Positions 61,535 to 64,000 of a DNA stretch of 64,000 nt are shown in pieces (positions within the stretch are counted from its first letter, which is position 1; every line of letters begins with the position of its first letter). The position numbers and the translations under genes are program-made. Where the stretch lies: NCBI RefSeq assembly GCF_036408855.1, contig NZ_JAZGJQ010000010.1, forward strand, positions 1 through 64,000, read 5' to 3'. The notes under the pieces are model-generated. The model did no database searches. It saw nothing but the letters and a program-made list of their open reading frames with translations, and was not told the DNA's origin. Origin of the DNA: Olsenella_K absiana (GTDB lineage Bacteria; Actinomycetota; Coriobacteriia; Coriobacteriales; Atopobiaceae).

Positions 61535-62092
61535 ATGGGCGTGCGCGTGGACGGGTCCGCGAGGGGGCTGGCGTTCGAGGACGCGGGCGACGTTGCGCTG
61601 CCGGGCGGCGGCGAGCGCTACGAGCTCGCCCGCAGGCTCGTGGTCGAGGCTACCCGGGCAGGCGTCACGCTGGCGAGCGCCGAGTCCTGCACGGGAGGGC
61701 TCGTCTCTGCGGCCGTGACCGACGTACCCGGCTCCTCCACGCCCTGGCGTGGCGGCGTCGTCTCCTACGCGATCCCCGTGAAGCGCGCGGTGCTGGGCGT
61801 CCCCGACGAGGTGCTGGACGCCCCGGGCGTCGGCGCCGTCTCGAGCGAGTGCGCCGCGGCCATGTGCGAGGGCGCCCGGAGGGTGCTCGGGGCCGACGTG
61901 GCCGTCTCCACGACGGGCATCGCCGGTCCGGGAGGGGCCGAGGAGGGCAAGCCCGTGGGCACCGTCTGGTTCGGCGTGACCTCGGACGCGGGCACCCACA
62001 CGGAGGCGCATCTCCTCACCGGGGACCGCGAGGCGGTCAGGCGGAAGGCGGTCGCGATAGCCCTCGGCCTCCTGCTCTCCCGCGTCGGCTAG
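61535..62092 (+). CDS. pncC: Nicotinamide-nucleotide amidase, CinA C-terminal type
   Basis: 185 residues. Deamidates NMN to nicotinate mononucleotide. SAESCTGGLVSAAVTDVPGSS (substrate loop), VVSYAIPVK and TTGIAGPGGAEEGKPVGTVW match the CinA/PncC domain; the N-terminal MoCF-like half of full CinA is absent. Starts 1 base after pgsA, the common order pgsA-cinA-recA. Confidence 0.93.
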   Translation: MGVRVDGSARGLAFEDAGDVALPGGGERYELARRLVVEATRAGVTLASAESCTGGLVSAAVTDVPGSSTPWRGGVVSYAIPVKRAVLGVPDEVLDAPGVGAVSSECAAAMCEGARRVLGADVAVSTTGIAGPGGAEEGKPVGTVWFGVTSDAGTHTEAHLLTGDREAVRRKAVAIALGLLLSRVG

Positions 62093-62270
62093 GACGCCCC
62101 GAGGAGGGCTCCGCGCCAGGTCGGGAACGCCACGGCGCGTCGTCGCAGCCCAGGGGCGCCAGCCGCTCGAAGCCGCCAGGCAGTCGCGAGGGTTCCGCGA
62201 GCTGCCTGCGAGGCCTCTCCCCGCGCCGTCCCATCAGGCCCCTATAATCTCAAGGCGTCGAGGTTGACAC

Positions 62271-62284
62271 CGAACGGTTGTTCT
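62271..62284 (+). promoter_or_regulatory. LexA (SOS) box upstream of recA
   Basis: CGAACGGTTGTTCT matches the Gram-positive SOS box CGAAC-N4-GTTCG at all but the last base. It lies 33 bases before the recA ATG, just behind a TTGACA (62264-62269) that may be the -35; TATACC at 62285-62290 is a possible -10. recA should therefore be induced by DNA damage through LexA, which is not in the window. Confidence 0.85.
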
Positions 62285-62316
62285 TATACCATGTCCTGGA
62301 GTGGATTGGGGTAGAG

Positions 62317-63411
62317 ATGGCAAAGAGCAAGAACGCAGTCAAGGAAGTGCATGAGCGCACCTACGGCGCCGAACGCGAGAAGGTCGTGGAGGCCACCACG
62401 GCCGAGATAGTGAAGAAGTTCGGCACGGGCGCGATTATGAAGTTCGGGGACGACAACGCGGCCCTCGACATCGAGGCCATACCCACGGGGTCGCTCGCGC
62501 TCGACGCGGCGCTCGGGATCGGCGGGGTGCCGCGCGGGCGCATCGTCGAGATCTACGGGCCCGAGTCCTCCGGCAAGACCACCCTCTCGCTGGAGATCCT
62601 CGCCGAGGCGCAGAACCTCGGCGGCGTCGTCGCCTTCATCGACGCGGAGCACGCGCTCGACCCCGGCTACGCCGCCCGCATCGGGGTGGACATAGACGAG
62701 GTCCTCATCTCGCAGCCAGACACCGGCGAGCAGGCGCTAGAGATCTGCGACATGCTCGTGCGCTCCGGCGCGATCGACGTCGTGGTCGTGGACTCCGTCG
62801 CCGCGCTCGTCCCGCGCGCGGAGATAGAAGGCGAGATCGGCGACACCACGGTGGGCCTCCAGGCGCGCCTCATGAGCCAGGCGCTGAGGAAGCTCGCCGG
62901 CTCCCTCTCCAAGTCAAAGACGACCTGCATCTTCATCAACCAGCTGCGCGAGAAGATCGGCGTCATGTTCGGCAACCCCGAGACCACGACGGGCGGGCGC
63001 GCCCTCAAGTTCTTCTCGTCCGTGCGCATGGACATCAGGCGCATCGACACGATCAAGAAGGACGGGGAGATCGTCGGCAATCGCGTGCGCGTCAAGGTCG
63101 TCAAGAACAAGGTGGCGCCCCCGTTCAAGCAGGCGGAGTTCGACATCATGTACGGGGAGGGCATCTCCAAGGAGGGCTCCATCCTCGACATGGGCGTCGA
63201 GTACGGCATCGTCAACAAGTCGGGCGCCTGGTTCAACTACGGCGACGAGCGGCTCGGACAGGGCAGGGAGGCCGCGAAGGAGTTCCTGCGCGAGAACCCC
63301 GACATCAGGGACACCATCGAGCACGAGATCCGCGTGGCCTGCGGCCTCGAGCTGGGCGACGAGCGCGTGGGCGCACCCACCGAGGGTGATGGCGCCGCCC
63401 TGGAGCAGTGA
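62317..63411 (+). CDS. recA: Recombinase RecA
   Basis: 364 residues. Strand-exchange protein and SOS co-protease. Walker A GPESSGKTT (about 82-90), DAEHALDPGYAA, VVVDSVAALVPRAEIEGE, and INQLREKIGVMFGNPETTTGG are standard. ATG 62317 has GGGTAGAG upstream and lies behind the LexA box. The spacer 62093-62270 carries a TATAAT at 62243 and inverted GC words but no gene. Confidence 0.98.
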   Translation: MAKSKNAVKEVHERTYGAEREKVVEATTAEIVKKFGTGAIMKFGDDNAALDIEAIPTGSLALDAALGIGGVPRGRIVEIYGPESSGKTTLSLEILAEAQNLGGVVAFIDAEHALDPGYAARIGVDIDEVLISQPDTGEQALEICDMLVRSGAIDVVVVDSVAALVPRAEIEGEIGDTTVGLQARLMSQALRKLAGSLSKSKTTCIFINQLREKIGVMFGNPETTTGGRALKFFSSVRMDIRRIDTIKKDGEIVGNRVRVKVVKNKVAPPFKQAEFDIMYGEGISKEGSILDMGVEYGIVNKSGAWFNYGDERLGQGREAAKEFLRENPDIRDTIEHEIRVACGLELGDERVGAPTEGDGAALEQ

Positions 63412-63458
63412 GCGGGCGGGGGCGCTTGGGCTCTGCGGCCCTCGCGTGGGAGGTGGTG

Positions 63459-64000
63459 ATGCCCGAGCGGCGAGGCTCCTCCTTCGGTGGCTACAAGCCG
63501 CAGGCGACGCTCTCGTGGGAGCGGGGCGGCAACGTGGGAAGCCTTCGCGTCCCCGCGTGCGTCGGCAGGCGCCTCGAGCAGATGGGCGAGGAGGAGGGCT
63601 TCGAGCCCGGGAGCGCCGGGGAGCTCGAGGGCTACGTGCGCGAGCTCGAGGCGAGGATGGCCTCCTCCCGCCTGGCGGAGCTCGCCTCGAGGCGGGAGGT
63701 CTCGACCAAGGAGGCTGGGGAGCGCCTCCGCAGGGAGGGGTTCCCGCCCGAGGTAGTCGCCTTTGCGGTCGGGCGCGCGGCGGAGTGCGGCCTCGTGGAC
63801 GACGCGAGGTTCGCCGACTCCTTCGTCCGCTCCAAGCTCGCCTGCGGCTGGGGTGCCCAGCGCATCGAGCGCGAGCTCTCGGCGCGTGGGATAGAGGCCA
63901 CCGCGCTCGAGGGCTGGCCCTACGAGTACTTCGACCCAGCCGAAGAGCGCTCGAGGGCGCTCGCGCTCGCGTCCCGAAAGAGGCTCACCGGTAAGAACGA
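63459..64000 (+). CDS. recX: Regulatory protein RecX, 3' end outside the window
   Basis: At least 180 residues; the frame is open at the window end. RecX inhibits RecA filaments. SRREVSTKEAGERLRREGFP, VDDARFADSFVRSKLACG and WGAQRIERELSARGIE are RecX three-helix repeats, preceded by an N-terminal part of about 70 residues. ATG 63459 has GGGAGGTGG upstream; a GTG at 63408 overlapping the recA stop (GTGA) is also in frame. Confidence 0.9.
   Translation, partial: MPERRGSSFGGYKPQATLSWERGGNVGSLRVPACVGRRLEQMGEEEGFEPGSAGELEGYVRELEARMASSRLAELASRREVSTKEAGERLRREGFPPEVVAFAVGRAAECGLVDDARFADSFVRSKLACGWGAQRIERELSARGIEATALEGWPYEYFDPAEERSRALALASRKRLTGKN

Noticed and set aside
62093..62270. Possible small gene between pncC and recA
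   Set aside because: Short frames only, no ribosome site; the region is better explained as the recA promoter with a LexA box.

Overview
The window is high-GC DNA from an actinomycete, most likely a member of Coriobacteriia (Olsenella/Atopobium-like). This placement is inferred from the GC content, an actinobacterial-type integration host factor (mIHF) next to gmk and rpoZ, a PyrR-controlled pyr operon, frequent GTG/TTG starts, and a LexA box of the CGAAC-N4-GTTCT type before recA. No rRNA or confident tRNA gene is visible.

Region 1 (about 1-12.5 kb) is accessory DNA of lower GC than the rest. Its backbone is about 20 copies of a 36-bp imperfect palindrome (ends GTTGAAT and ATTCAAC, centre CGAAAACG) spaced 36 to 1,900 bp apart. 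Most copies are followed by the 3' end of a truncated gene that runs straight out of the repeat. The stop of that gene often overlaps (ATGA, TAATG) or lies near the start of a small intact gene of 48-252 codons. The recognisable tails resemble the ends of phage minor-capsid (MuF-type) proteins with toxin domains: one papain-like, one metallopeptidase-like. Fragments of phage scaffold genes occur as well. I read the region as a bank of orphan immunity-type genes captured from prophage MuF toxin loci, plus one captured host fragment (crcB end and a sugar acetyltransferase). Three of the small genes occur twice. An IS3-type element split another one, which can be rebuilt exactly. No recombinase is present inside the array. 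A decayed type II cas1-cas2 remnant lies about 230 bp beyond the last repeat.

Region 2 (12.5-17.2 kb) is sparse: the cas1/cas2 remnant, thpR (2'-5' RNA ligase family), a secreted metallo-beta-lactamase-fold hydrolase, GC-rich spacers with tandem repeats, and four pairs of a second inverted-repeat motif (TGCA...TTATGGACGG).

Region 3 (17.2-22.1 kb) is a cell-surface glycan operon: a TagGH-like ABC exporter, a family 2 glycosyltransferase and a GlfT2-like glycosyltransferase. Region 4 (22.1-27.6 kb) is the pyrimidine operon pyrR-pyrB-pyrC-pyrK-pyrD-pyrF behind a PyrR-type leader. Region 5 (27.7-34.7 kb) holds mihF-gmk-rpoZ-thiI, then comEA-comEC-holA, converging on rpsT. Region 6 (35.1-49.7 kb) is a dense housekeeping run: lepA, dusB, hemW, two dnaJ paralogues, mtaB, phoH, ybeY, dgkA, era, recO, rpsO, pnp. 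Region 7 (50-64 kb) holds a zinc-ribbon membrane protein, a GH3-like lipoprotein, rnj, ftsK, a RodZ-like protein, yajQ, rimO, pgsA, pncC/cinA, recA and the start of recX. The core genes are tightly packed, mostly with 1-8 bp overlaps, which implies translational coupling in long operons.
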